Positions 49,431 through 59,559 are shown, numbered from the stretch's first letter. The stretch is DNA of 64,000 nt from Verrucomicrobiota bacterium (GCA_027493615.1 JAOSKK010000035.1:186001-250000), one strand, 5' to 3'. The notes: generated by a model not told the origin, from the letters alone. Program-made: numbers and translations.

Positions 49431-50325
49431 TCAGCGCCTCCGGGAGCCGGGATGGGCCGACCGGCTGCGTCGGACGGCGGGCCCAGCCGCGGGGTCTGAC
49501 AGACCGCCAAAGAGCGCCAGAGCCGCTTCGATCTTCCGTCGGTAGCCGGCTTCGCCACCGGGATCGCCCCCACCGTTGTACTTGACGGATCCCAGCACCA
49601 ACCGCTCCCGACCCAGATCACCGCACGAATACGTGCGTCCGCCGGGCACGGCCGGCTCGGTATTGCAGCGATGGATCAGGTATAGGACTCCCCAGTAATA
49701 GCTCATCCTGGGGTTGAAGCCGGGGTCGTCATGGCCGGCCTTCGCGTCCCCCAGCACACTCAGGCGGGCCGCCGCCGGGAACCGCGGATCCCTGGGCACC
49801 GCATCGGCAAGCTCGCTCCCCCAATAGTTGCCCGGATTCTTGGGGTCAGGACTGAGTTGGGCTGCGTTGGGACCGCCGATGTATCGTCCCCCCTTGCCCG
49901 ACTGCTTGGTAAGCTCCCGCCAGTAAGCATCCGCCCCGCACTGCATGGGGTCCCGAGACGGGTGGTTTTCCGGGGCCGACGTGTCGGTCCCGTGTTTGCT
50001 TTCCACCCAGGAAACGGCCCGGACGATTGCCAGAATCCGCCCCACTTGGTCCTCGCTCAGCACCGCGCCGCTCGGACCGGTTCCCTGCCGAAGATCGAAG
50101 AACCGATTCCAGAAACGGACCGCCGCGTCGGCCGATGCTGCAACCCGCACCCAGGCCGTCGCCTCGGACGTTCGCTCCCCCGAACCGGCGATCGCGCCAC
50201 GCGCGGGACACCCCGCTTCCCCCCGCGGCGCGCGGGCCCTGAACGCGGCTGCTTTCCTGTCGAAACCCGCTGACGCCGATCGGTGTTACCTCGACAAACA
50301 GAGAAAGTGCGAGGGCATGCTGCAT
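49431..50325 (-). CDS. Lysozyme/lytic-transglycosylase-like protein
   Basis: The certain part starts at GTG 50150 (239 aa). A longer form from ATG 50325 (MQHALALSLFVEVTPIGVSG) needs one base change near 50,265. The sequence AIVRAVSWVESKHG has a Glu after a helix as in the transglycosylase/goose-lysozyme fold. It is followed by NHPSRDPMQCG, MSYYWGVLYLIHRC and LGSVKYNGGGDPG...YRRKIEAAL, where the YNGG motif is typical of SLT-type enzymes. It would cut peptidoglycan. No convincing signal peptide is seen, so its route out of the cytoplasm is unclear. It is the first gene of the block that continues with the His/Cys protein and the two giant proteins. Confidence 0.6.
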
Positions 50326-50411
50326 GCTGAAAGGCACGGCTGGCGGGCAGGGGTGTGACAACATTGACGTAGGGGGATCCGTGAGGGGGTTGGCGGGGGC
50401 TGCCAGGGGCG

Positions 50412-51660
50412 CTAGCGGAGATAGGCGTGCATGAGTGGCCGCAGCTTGGCCAGGCCTTCGGTCCACTCCCAACGATGCAGCAAGGCATCCTGCAGCCATC
50501 GGGTAAACTGACTGCTCCAGCGAGTGATCCGTCGCAACACCCGCACCCAGGGCGACACCGACCGGCCCCGCGACTTGGCCACGCGTTCCCGGGCTTGAAG
50601 CGCCGCCTCGTACTTGACCTCGACCTTCTCGTCCCGCAGGCCTTCCTCCGCTTCCAGCCTGGTACTGAGGAGAATCAGCAGATTGTGCACCAGGACCAGA
50701 AACTCGTTTTGCACCTGCGCCGGCACCGGCCCCCCCCCCAGGCCCGCGCCTCGGCCAGGAGGTTCTCACAGACGTCAAAGAACTTCTCGATGTCCCAGCG
50801 CAGTCGGTAGATCTGGGCGATGATCCCCGGGGCAGGTGAAACTCGGTGGTCAGCAACTCATAGACCGTCCCACTCTCCGGATCCCGGTAGCGGATGCGCC
50901 GAAACTCCCCGCCTCGCTGAACCACACCCGCTCATCGCTCAGCACGCCCTGGTTGGGGGATACTTCCGGTCCCAGCTCAGCGGGCGGGATTCCCGAACCA
51001 CGAGGTTCTCCTTGGTTCGCGTGATCACCGTGAAGCCCCCTTGAACTTGGCGCCCCGCAGGAAGCCGAAGTCCACCGCCACCGGATCGATCACCAGGATC
51101 GTGCCCCGGGCCTCCGGTCGCCAAAGGAAGTCCCTCCAGGGACAGGCCTTGACCGCCGCCCACTCATGTTGGTGCCCGTGGGTCTGGGTCAGCACCCGCG
51201 CACCGCCCGTCCGCAGATCCCGCAGGAACACCCCGGTCAGCGTATCGGGAACCTTACTCTCACCACGCCGGGTGAGCGCCGCCGGCTCATGGCTGCCATG
51301 GCGGATGTCGTGTCCGTCCAAGGCCAGAATGTCCCGGCCGTGGAGTTCGGGGAAGGCCGCGAAGCGATCACTCGGCACCCGCAGTTGCCAGGAGACCGCC
51401 GTGTTGAGTTCATGCGCCAGCTTCAGCCGCCGCCGGCTGCGACAGGCTCCGAAGTAGGCCTTGAGCGAGACGTCACTCACCTCGCACTGACGCACCGACT
51501 GGAGAAACGAGCGCCCTGAAGGATGGTAGGTGTTGATGCGTCGCACGCCCAGCGTGAGGAACTCGGCATCGCTGTAGTCCAGGTCCTGACGGTAGTGTTC
51601 GAGCGTGGGCAAGAGCTCCAGCGCCGGGGAGAGGAAGGCATCGTGAATGAGAAGACTCAT
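50412..51660 (-). mobile_element. IS4-type DDE transposase gene (frame-disturbed)
   Basis: About 416 codons from ATG 51660 in several frames. Segments are SLLIHDAFLSPALELLPTLE, ELHGRDILALDGHDIRHGSH (first catalytic Asp), GTILVIDPVAVDFGFLRGAK (second Asp), and VITRTKENLVVRESRPLSWD. Then, near 50,830-50,770, a YRLRW-IEKFFDVCENLL block contains the catalytic Glu of the YREK-type signature. The C-terminus is VQNEFLVLVHNLLILLSTRL...LMHAYLR. Frame changes near 51,040, 50,925 and 50,740 may be errors or true inactivation. I could not identify terminal inverted repeats or a target duplication with confidence, so the range given is the transposase gene only. It marks the right side of the giant-protein block. 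Confidence 0.75.
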
Positions 51661-52386
51661 GAGGGCAGAGAGTCTATGCCCTGCGGGCGCCAAAGGCACG
51701 AACAACCTGCAGAAAACTCTCTCAACTCTGCCTCCTTGGTCCCAGCGCCCAATGACCCTATAAACGGTCGCTGTCTGGTTGGGCCCTCCGTCCACTCCCC
51801 ACCCCTTACGACGCCGTGGCGCCCCCTTGGCGGCGCGGGAAAAGGGCTTCTGGTAGGTGGGCGGTTCGACCCAACTTTCCTGGCTGTCTGACTCTCTCCC
51901 GCGACCGGTTTCCCAATGCCCCACGCGACGCCGGAGTGCCCGCTGGCTGGGCTTGCCGCCTCCCCTGACAAGATACTATGCACGCGAAGATCTCGAGCTT
52001 CACTGCCTGTCACTGTGCCGCCACGTGATGGCAGTGTGGCCCCTGCAATCTTTCCTGTTGGTAACACCCATCGCTGACGCCCCGATGCCTGAGCGGATCG
52101 CTCGGCCCCGTGAGCGTCCATACGTTGAGTTGACACACGGGATTAGTAGTGCCCTTGGTCTAGGAATGTCAAGCACCTCAGAAGACGTCCCTGATGGTCC
52201 GATCAGATGCATGCGGCACGTTTCAGTCTCAGGAACAGGCCCCCCAACCGATGCATTCTCCTGGCGCAGCAGGGCAGGGAGCGGTTACACCGTCGCCTCC
52301 CCAGCGTGCCAGTGGCGCCGGCGGCGCGGTCGACCGGGCGGGTTTCGCCGTTTCGCAGGCAACGCGCCACCGGGGCGCACGGCGCA
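51661..52386. other. Intergenic stretch beside the IS, no gene recognised
   Basis: About 725 bases with open frames on both strands but no family motif. The part from about 51,990 to 52,160 is less GC-rich and has a base use unlike its surroundings, which may reflect insertion-sequence or foreign DNA. No tRNA, clear hairpin or repeat copy was seen. Confidence 0.4.
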
Positions 52387-53257
52387 TCAAGGAGGTGCGC
52401 GCGTTGAAGGCGGGTCATTCCCCGCCGCTGCCCGCTGATAGACGCGCACGTAATCGACGGTGAGCCGCTGCGGAAAGATGGCGTCGTCCACGCCCCCGTT
52501 GTCCGCCCCAGGCTCCGCCAATCGCCAGGTTGAGAATCAGATACTGGGGCGCATCGAACGGCCACGAGTCCACCCCCGTGCCATCATTCTCCAGGGTGAA
52601 GTACTTCCGGTCGTCCACGAAGAACTCCAGCCGCTGCGGCGACCACTCGACGGCGTACACGTGGAAGGACTTCTCGGCGTCGGGGACCGCGAGGCGCGCC
52701 CCGCGGCCGTTGCCCCGCGCGTGGTTGTAGCCGCGGGTGTGGACATTGGCGTGGACCACGCCAGGGTCGTGGCCCACGTATTCGAGGATGTCGATTTCAC
52801 CGCAGGCCGGCCAGCCGACCTCCCGGATGTTCGTGCCCAGGGTCCAGAACGCCGGCCAGGTGCCGCGGCCCGACGGCAGCTTGACCCGCGCTTCCAGGCG
52901 ACCGTACGTCCAGGCCGTCCGATCCCGCGTGGTCAGACTCGCCGACGTGTAGTCCGCGTATTCCCGGTGCTGCTGCCAGCGCCGCTCCGGCGCGTCGGCC
53001 TGATACCGCGCGTTGGGGAAGCGCTCCCGGTGCGCCTCGATGATGAGGTGGCCCCCTTCGACCCGCGCGTTCTGCGTCCGCCCCGCCGTGTAGTACTGGA
53101 GCTCGCGGTTCCGGACGAATCCCTCTTCGTACGCCCACTTGGCAGGATCCGGCAGGCCGTCCCGATCAAATTCATCGGCCCAGACCAGTTTCCAGTCGGC
53201 GGCCCACGCGGCGCCGGCCAAGAGCAGGCCGGCCCCAAGAATCCAGGGTGTGTGCAT
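52387..53257 (-). CDS. GH16 endo-beta-glucanase (laminarinase-type), secreted
   Basis: About 290 codons. The signal peptide is MHTPWILGAGLLLAGAAWAA. The domain starts WKLVWADEFDRDGLPDPAKW and continues with RLEARVKLPSGRGTWPAFW. The catalytic motif is GEIDILEYVGH (the two Glu and Asp of ExDxxE), then VHANVHTRGYNH and EWSPQRLEFFVDDRKYFTLE. It is a compact single-domain enzyme cutting beta-1,3 or 1,3-1,4 glucans. The frame changes at C5 52493-52497. The paralogous fragment at 36,263 has one G fewer there and reads on as VDD.IFPQRLTVD.VRVYQR, so I take the end at 52387. It is divergent from ilvD with 203 bases between them. Confidence 0.88.
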
Positions 53258-53460
53258 GCGGCCATCGCAGCGCCCGGCCCCGACGGTGTCAAGTCAGGGC
53301 GCTCCCCACCGACCGACCACAACCTCCACGTGACAGGCGCCGGCCCCCCGGGTAAGGTTCGCGCTTTCGGTGGCAACCGGGGGCCCATCCCCTGGTGGTC
53401 TGCCGGAACTCGCGCCCCGGAAGCGGAGGCTCGGGATGAATCGCCGCAATCCACAGACTC

Positions 53461-55728
53461 ATGCGCTCTGACATCATCAAGAAAGGCTTTGAACGCGCGC
53501 CGCACCGTTCCCTCCTGCGCGCGACCGGCTCGATCGAGTCCGAAGCCGATTGGGACAAACCCTTCATTGCCATCGCGAATTCCTACACGGACTGCATTCC
53601 GGGCCACGCCCACCTCAACGAAGTGGGCCAGCTCGTCAAACGTCTGGTGCGGGCCGCCGGCGGCGTCCCCTTCGTTTTCAACACCATTGGCGTGGACGAC
53701 GGCATCGCGATGGGCCACTCGGGCATGCTCTACTCGCTTCCGTCGCGCGAGCTCATCGCCGACACGGTCGAGACCATGGTGCGGGCCCATTGTTTTGACG
53801 GGATGATCTGCATCCCGAACTGCGACAAGATCGTGCCGGGCATGCTGATGGCGGCAATGCGCGTCAACATCCCCACCGTGTTCGTCAGCGGCGGGCCCAT
53901 GGCGGCCGGGATCGCGGAGCAACAGGCCACGCACGAGGACCTCGCTGCCCACCTGCAGCCCGCCAGCGGGAAAGCGGATCTCATTTCGGTCTTCAAGGGC
54001 GTGGGCGAACTGCAGACCGGGAAGATCACCGCGGAACAGTTGCAGCGGCTCGAACAGGCCGCCTGCCCCACCTGCGGCTCGTGCTCCGGCATGTTCACCG
54101 CCAACTCGATGAACTGCCTGTGCGAAGCCCTGGGCATGGCCCTCCCCGGCAACGGCACGGTCCTCGCCGTCTCGAAGGAGCGCGAGGCCCTCTACGAGCG
54201 CGCCGCCCGCGCCATCCTTCAGCTCGTCGCGAACGACCTCAAACCGCGCGACATCGCGACGCTCGAAGCCTTCGACAACGCGCTCATGCTCGATGTCGCC
54301 ATGGGCGGCTCCACCAACACCATCCTCCACACGCTGGCCATCGCCCGCGAAGCCGGGCTGGCTTACGACATCCAGCGGATCGACCAGATCTCCCGTCGCA
54401 TCCCCTGCCTGTGCAAGGTCTCGCCCTCGTCGAACTACCACATCCAGGACGTGCACCGCGCCGGGGGGATCCACACCATCCTCGGCGAACTCAAACGCCT
54501 GGGCGCGCTCCACCTCGACTGCAAGACCGTCACCGGCCACACCCTGGGCGAGAACATCGACGCCTGGGACGTGCGTTCCCCGCACTGCACGCCGTGGGCG
54601 AAGGCGGCGCGCGTCTCCGGGGCCTCCGCCATCGTCGTGGACCCGAACGACAAGCTCGGTCCGGCCGCCCGCACGGCCAGCGGTCATCTCGCCCCGAAAC
54701 CACTGCTCTTCTTCCCCGCCGATCGCGGCGCCCTCACGCTGTGGCGGCACGCCGCCGCGTGGAACGTCGGCGACGTGGACGCCCAGCTCGCGCTGTTCGA
54801 CCCGCGCGCCGCGCTGAAGCTGCCCGACGGCAAGACGCTCAAAGGCCTCGAGGAATTGCGCCAGCACCTGGCCACCCAACTCGAGCAAGCCCGGGGGTTG
54901 GTACGGGCCGAACTCGGCGCGTTCCGGGACGAGCCCGTCCTTCTGCTTTGGCGGTATGAAAAGGGAGGGACGCGCACCCCGAGTGCCATGGTCCGCGTGA
55001 AGCGGCTGAAGGAATGGGTCATTGTCCGGGCGGAGTGGGACGTGGACCCGAAGCGCCTGGCCAAGGTCACGTCCAGCGGGCTCATGCCCTACGATCCGGC
55101 CTTCCGGTTCGACCCGCAGGACTGCATCCGGTCGGCCGCCACGGCGTACAGCCCGGAGGGTGGGCTGGCCATTCTCTACGGCCAACTCGCCCCGGAAGGC
55201 AGCGTGGTCAAGACCGCCGGCATCAGCGATGCCTTCAAGGCGCATTGCGGTCCGGACTTCGTTTTCGAAGGGCCGTGCGTGATCTACGAAAGCCAGGACG
55301 AAGCCTGTGCGGGCATTCTGGCCGGCCAGGTCAAGCCGGGCGACGTGGTGGTGATCCGGAACGAAGGCCCGCGCGGCGGTCCGGGCATGCAGGAGATGCT
55401 CTCGCCGACGAGCTACATCGTCGGGATGGGGTTGGGCGACCAGGTGGCGCTGGTGACCGACGGGCGGTTCAGCGGCGGCACGGCCGGTGCGTGTATCGGC
55501 CATGTGTCGCCCGAGGCGGCCGAGGGAGGCCCGATTGGATTGCTGCGACCGGGCGACCGGGTCCGGATCGACTTCCCAAACCGGCGGATGGATGTGCTGG
55601 TCCCCGAGGCCGAGCTGGCGGTGCGAAGGCAGTCCTGGGTGCCGGTGAAGCGGACGTTGAGCGGCTGGCTGGCGCGCTATCAGAAGCAGGTCACCAACGC
55701 GAGCCAGGGCGGCATCCTCAGCACGTAG
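53461..55728 (+). CDS. ilvD: Dihydroxy-acid dehydratase with a large inserted NTF2/SnoaL-like domain
   Basis: A 755-aa IlvD; the usual length is about 560. It dehydrates 2,3-dihydroxy-isovalerate or -methylvalerate, the third common step of valine/isoleucine synthesis, with a Fe-S cluster. The family parts are complete: NSYTDCIPGHAHL (Cys45), NTIGVDDGIAMGHSGMLYSL, CIPNCDKIVPGM (Cys121), CPTCGSCSGMFTANSMN (202-217), DVAMGGSTNTILHTLAIA, and at the end IRNEGPRGGPGMQEML and DGRFSGGTAG with the catalytic-base Ser. Between GENIDAWDVRSPH (about 375) and CIRSAATAYSPEGGL (about 555) there are some 180 extra residues. Their core (about 420-535: AAWNVGDVDAQLALFDPRAA, RAELGAFRDEPVLLLWRYEK, WVIVRAEWDVDP) looks like an NTF2/SnoaL-type cone. 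The whole is one open frame. Confidence 0.93.
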   Translation: MRSDIIKKGFERAPHRSLLRATGSIESEADWDKPFIAIANSYTDCIPGHAHLNEVGQLVKRLVRAAGGVPFVFNTIGVDDGIAMGHSGMLYSLPSRELIADTVETMVRAHCFDGMICIPNCDKIVPGMLMAAMRVNIPTVFVSGGPMAAGIAEQQATHEDLAAHLQPASGKADLISVFKGVGELQTGKITAEQLQRLEQAACPTCGSCSGMFTANSMNCLCEALGMALPGNGTVLAVSKEREALYERAARAILQLVANDLKPRDIATLEAFDNALMLDVAMGGSTNTILHTLAIAREAGLAYDIQRIDQISRRIPCLCKVSPSSNYHIQDVHRAGGIHTILGELKRLGALHLDCKTVTGHTLGENIDAWDVRSPHCTPWAKAARVSGASAIVVDPNDKLGPAARTASGHLAPKPLLFFPADRGALTLWRHAAAWNVGDVDAQLALFDPRAALKLPDGKTLKGLEELRQHLATQLEQARGLVRAELGAFRDEPVLLLWRYEKGGTRTPSAMVRVKRLKEWVIVRAEWDVDPKRLAKVTSSGLMPYDPAFRFDPQDCIRSAATAYSPEGGLAILYGQLAPEGSVVKTAGISDAFKAHCGPDFVFEGPCVIYESQDEACAGILAGQVKPGDVVVIRNEGPRGGPGMQEMLSPTSYIVGMGLGDQVALVTDGRFSGGTAGACIGHVSPEAAEGGPIGLLRPGDRVRIDFPNRRMDVLVPEAELAVRRQSWVPVKRTLSGWLARYQKQVTNASQGGILST

Positions 55729-56016
55729 GGGTCAGCCCTTAACTTAATGCTTAACGCCCCGGCGGACGCCGCGGTGGGGAGGCGCTCAACCGCCGGCAGT
55801 TCGAACTGACGGCGGTGCCACCCGCCGGGGTCGGCCACCTCATCGGGCCCCAGCTTGACCGGCAGGCTGGCGGCTGGGCCACCACCCCGTCCTCCCCATC
55901 GGCGGGAGCTGGCAGGAAGGTACTTGCCCGGTGATTTCACTTGAGCCGGCGCGCCTGATGTGGTTCTTCTCGCGCGACGAAACCCAGCATCATGAATCGG
56001 CTCCTGCTTCAGACCG
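55729..56016. other. Intergenic region between ilvD and the cytochrome locus
   Basis: About 290 bases. It begins with a short AT-richer patch (CAGCCCTTAACTTAATGCTT) and continues GC-rich with inverted motifs (CCGGCGG...CCGCCGGGG) that might terminate ilvD transcription, though I see no clean stem followed by a T tract. The promoter of the cytochrome genes should lie at its right end. Confidence 0.4.
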
Positions 56017-56804
56017 GTGCCCAGGCCCGGGCGCTTTTGGTGCGCTGGTCCCGCCCCCCGTGCGCGGCGCAGCCTCCTCGTGGGCGCGGCGGCCCTGCTC
56101 ATCTCCTGCGGCACATTGACGCGCACAGTGGTCGCTCCTCCCAGCATCCCCGGATCCACCTTCATCGGCACCGCCGCATGCGCGGACTGCCACGACGAGC
56201 TGGTGAGGGACTTCCGGACGGCGAGCCATGCGCGCCTGCTGGCGCCGGGTTCGCACGCCCTCGAAGTGGGGTGCGAATCCTGCCATGGCCCGGGCAGCCG
56301 GCACAGCGACTCGGGTGGCGAAGCGGGCACGATTCTCAACCCGGAACGCGACCCGACGACCTGTTACCAATGCCACCTGGATGTCCGTGCGAGCTTCAAC
56401 CTCCCGTATCACCACCCCGTGCCCGAGGGAAGCTGACCTGCACCCAATGCCACGACCCGCACCGGGGTTCGCTGCTGACCGGCAAGGGGACGTCGATGCT
56501 CGCACAGAACGAAACCTGTACCGAGTGCCACGACACGCAGCGGGGTCCGCACGTGTTCGAGCACGAGGCGATGCGCGAGGGCTGCACCAGTTGTCACCAC
56601 CCGCACGGTTCGGTGAACGACAAGCTGTTGACCCAGCGCAACTCGACGTTGTGCCTGAAGTGCCATTTTCAGCAGCAGTCCGGCGGCCTGATCCTGATCG
56701 GGGGTCAGGACCACACCTCGCTGCTCTCCCGGGGCACGTGCTGGAGCGCCGGCTGTCACGAGGCCGTACACGGGTCCCAAGTCAATTCCTCGCTGCGCTA
56801 CTGA
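56017..56804 (+). CDS. Multihaem c-type cytochrome lipoprotein (DmsE/MtrA-like, eight haem motifs)
   Basis: About 262 codons from GTG 56017. The N-terminus RRSLLVGAAALLISC ends in a lipobox, so the protein is probably a lipoprotein. Haem motifs in order: CADCH, CESCH, CYQCH, then after a frame change near 56,430 CTQCH, CTECH, CTSCH and CLKCH, and finally an unusual CWSAGCH (CX4CH). The DPHRGSLL..., VFEHEAMREGCTSCHHPHG and NSTLCLKCHF order is that of DmsE/MtrA-type cytochromes, which usually carry ten haems and plug an outer-membrane porin. The frame change is explained by one missing G in GAGGGAAG. It is directly followed (15 bases) by the barrel gene, the classical porin-cytochrome arrangement. 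Confidence 0.85.
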
Positions 56805-56819
56805 CCCACCGAGACTGGT

Positions 56820-59067
56820 ATGAAACCGACCCGCCCCTCCGCCACGCGTCTCGTTTGTTCGCTCCTCTCGCTCCCCCTGGCCGCCGGCAGTCTGCAGGCG
56901 CAGGACACCGCCGGGCCCGGCGAACCGGAACCGCCGTCACCCGCCAACGCCCCCCGGTGAAGCTCCGGCGGAACCGGCCGAAGCGGAAACCCCACCGGTC
57001 AAAGAGGCGTCGGCAGAGGAGTCGAGCAAGGCGCAGGACGCAGCGGCCGAATCGGAGGAAACCGCAACGGAAGCGAGCAGCGAGGAAGCGGCCAAGAGCG
57101 CACCGGAACCGGGCGAGCTGAAGAACTGGGTGGAAGTGGGAGTCGGGGGGACCTTCCTCAACGGCTACAAGCCCGCTTTCCAGCAGCGCTACGGACGTCC
57201 GGACGGCCCTTGGGGTGGCGTGGACGGGTTCCACTACGAGCAGGTGGTGGGCGAGGAAGGTTTGTTCCAGGTGGACGGCCGCGGGTTGTTCGACCTGCAC
57301 GACTACGAACTGACCTTTGACTTCGCGGTGCCGGAGAAGGGGTTCGTGCGGGCCGGCTACCGGGAGTCGCGCTCGTGGTACGACGGCAGCGGCGGCTACT
57401 TTCCGGGCACCGACGCGTGGTTCCCGCTCTACGGGGATGCGCTGACGTACGATCAACGGCAGGTCTTCGTCGAGGCCGGTTTGCGGCTGCCCAAGCTGCC
57501 GCAGTTCACCGTCCGCTACGAACACACCGAGCGGGAAGGCCAGAAGGGCTCGACGATCTGGGGCGACACCCTCGACACGGGCGGGCTGGGGCCCCGAAGC
57601 ATCGTGCCCACGTTGCTGGACCTGGACCGGGTCCGTGACCTGGTAAAGGCGGACCTGGCCCACACCTTCGGGATGACCGCGGCCGGGGTGGGATTCCGCT
57701 ATGACCGGCAGGACAATGATGAGGCACGGCTCATGCGGCGGTTCCCCGGCGAAGGGCCGGCGAACGATCGGCACATCACCCAGCGCGACCAGTCCCAAGC
57801 CGACCTCTTCAACGTGCACGCGCACACCGTGTCGCGCTTCAACGACAGGTTCTGGCTCTCGGCAGGCTACGCGTTCACGGATCTGGACTCCGGCGTTTCC
57901 GGGTACCGCGTGTACGGGTCCGCGTTTGATCCGGACTACGCCCAGCGACTGCCCAACCCGGGAACGTACGATCAGTTGATCGGCGGCTCGCTCATGCAGC
58001 AGCACGTCGGGAATCTGAACCTGATGGCGAAGCTGACCGACAAGCTCGTCCTGGTGCCCTCGCTGCGGGTGGAGGGTCGCGACACCGAAGGTTCATCAAG
58101 CTATCTCTCGCCGGCGGCGCCATATGCGGGGACCGCCTATGGGGTCGAGAGCGAGCGAGGGTTGCTGGACGTGAGCGAGGCGCTGGACCTGCGTTACACC
58201 GGGCTGACGAACTGGGTGTTCTACGCCCGCGGCTCGTGGCTCCAGGGGAGCGGCGACCTCGAGGAAACGCGCGTCAACAAGGACTCGGGGGCGCTCGTGC
58301 TGGACCGCGAGACGGAGGATCGCCGGTTCGCCCAGAAATACGCGGTGGGCGCGAACTGGTACCCCTGGCGCCGGTTCAGCCTGGGCAGCGAGTATTACCA
58401 CAAGCGCCGGGACAACGACTACGATCACGGCGTGGACACGACGCCCAACCTGCCGGGTTCGGCGAACCGGTATCCGGCCTTCTTCCGGGCGCAGCATCTG
58501 GTGACCGATGACGTGAACGTCCGCGCCACCTGGCGGCCGCGAGGGAACCTGACGCTGGTGGGCCGGTACGACCTGCAGCTTTCGACGATCGACACGCAGC
58601 CGGACGGGCTGGCGGAACTGCAGACCTCGGACCTGGTGAGTCACATCGGCAGCGGCAGCGTGAGCTGGGTGCCTTGGGCACGCCTCTATGTGCTGGGCAG
58701 CCTCAGCTACGTCTGGGATCAAACGACCACGCCCGCCAGCGACCTCTGGCCCTCCGTGCAGGATGCGGAGAACAGCTACTGGACCGGGAACGCCACGCTG
58801 GGCTACGCCCTGGATGACAAGACCGATCTCGAGGGGCAGTACCTGTTCTATCGGGCGGACAATTACAGCGACAACTCCACCTACGGCCAGCCGTTTGGAG
58901 CGGGCGCGGAGGATCACGGGGTGACGGCGGGGCTGGTGCGCCGGATCTCTCCGCGCGTCCGGTTCTCGCTCAAGTACGGGTTCTTCACCGGGCACGATCA
59001 GTTGTCCGGGGGCAACCGCGACTACGACGCGCACCTGGTCTACTCGACGTTGCAGTATCGGTTCTAG
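56820..59067 (+). CDS. MtrB/PioB-family outer-membrane beta-barrel (porin of the cytochrome conduit)
   Basis: About 749 codons. ATG 56820 opens a signal peptide (ATRLVCSLLSLPLAAGSLQA), followed by an acidic Pro/Glu/Ala linker. The frame changes at the C6 run 56950-56955. From 57,100 on, one long frame gives alternating amphipathic strands: WVEVGVGGTFLNGYKPAFQQ, DYELTFDFAVPEKGFVRAGY, FTVRYEHTEREGQKGST, RFSLGSEYYHKRRDNDYDH. It ends in the aromatic outer-membrane signature TLQYRF. MtrB/PioB barrels sheath an MtrA-type cytochrome and let electrons cross the outer membrane. No N-terminal CXXC pair, present in some MtrB proteins, is visible. Confidence 0.85.
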
Positions 59068-59136
59068 CGAAGTTTGAATATCTAATTGACGTCGGTGGTC
59101 CAACGCCGGTAGTTACGAACCGCAACGCGTATACAT

Positions 59137-59469
59137 ATGAAGCTACGATCCATCGCAGTACTCACCGGCATGATCCTCGCCGCAGGCTCGCTCAGCGCCG
59201 CGGATGTCAAGGCCAACTGGGAAAAGCACTGTCAGAAGTGCCACGGCGCCGACGGGAAGGGCCAGACGACCATGGGCAAGAAGCTCAAGGTCCTCGACTA
59301 CACCAATCCCGAGCACCAGAAGAAGTTCACGGACGAAGAGGCCTTCAAGGTCACCAAGGAAGGCAAGAAGGAGGGCGACAAGACCCTCATGAAGCCTTAC
59401 AAGGAAGATCTCTCGGACCAGGAGATCAAGGAACTCGTCGCCTACGTGCGCAAGTTCGCCAAGAAGTAG
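59137..59469 (+). CDS. Small periplasmic class I cytochrome c
   Basis: 110 aa. The signal peptide is MKLRSIAVLTGMILAAGSLS. A single haem motif HCQKCHGADGKGQTTMG follows, then a long lysine-rich stretch, a Met ligand candidate in TLMKPYKEDLSDQEIKEL, and the final helix VAYVRKFAKK. It is the usual soluble electron shuttle. It lies 70 bases after the barrel gene and before a terminator, so it closes the first transcription unit of the locus. The unusually high lysine content suggests docking to acidic partners. Confidence 0.92.
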   Translation: MKLRSIAVLTGMILAAGSLSAADVKANWEKHCQKCHGADGKGQTTMGKKLKVLDYTNPEHQKKFTDEEAFKVTKEGKKEGDKTLMKPYKEDLSDQEIKELVAYVRKFAKK

Positions 59470-59521
59470 CCCCAGACGGTGGCGGGGTTTCCCCCGCCGC
59501 CCGCAGGCTGCGTTCGACTTC

Positions 59522-59559
59522 GACGGCCGCCGGCACCCCGCCGGCGGCCGTCTTGTTTT
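59522..59559 (+). terminator. Rho-independent terminator after the small cytochrome c gene
   Basis: A perfect 12-bp stem GACGGCCGCCGG / CCGGCGGCCGTC with a 7-base loop is followed by TTGTTTT. A shorter hairpin (GGCGGGG-TTTC-CCCCGCC, about 59,481-59,498) stands just before it. It separates the conduit genes from the membrane cytochrome genes downstream. Confidence 0.85.

Noticed and set aside
53258..53460. Branched-chain amino-acid leader or riboswitch upstream of ilvD
   Set aside because: No leader peptide rich in Leu/Ile/Val and no conserved aptamer pattern could be seen in the 203 bases.
52933..55503. 856-codon open frame on the minus strand opposite ilvD
   Set aside because: It mirrors the ilvD codons in a GC-rich genome. 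The protein is His/Arg/Val-rich with no motif, while ilvD on the other strand is unmistakable.
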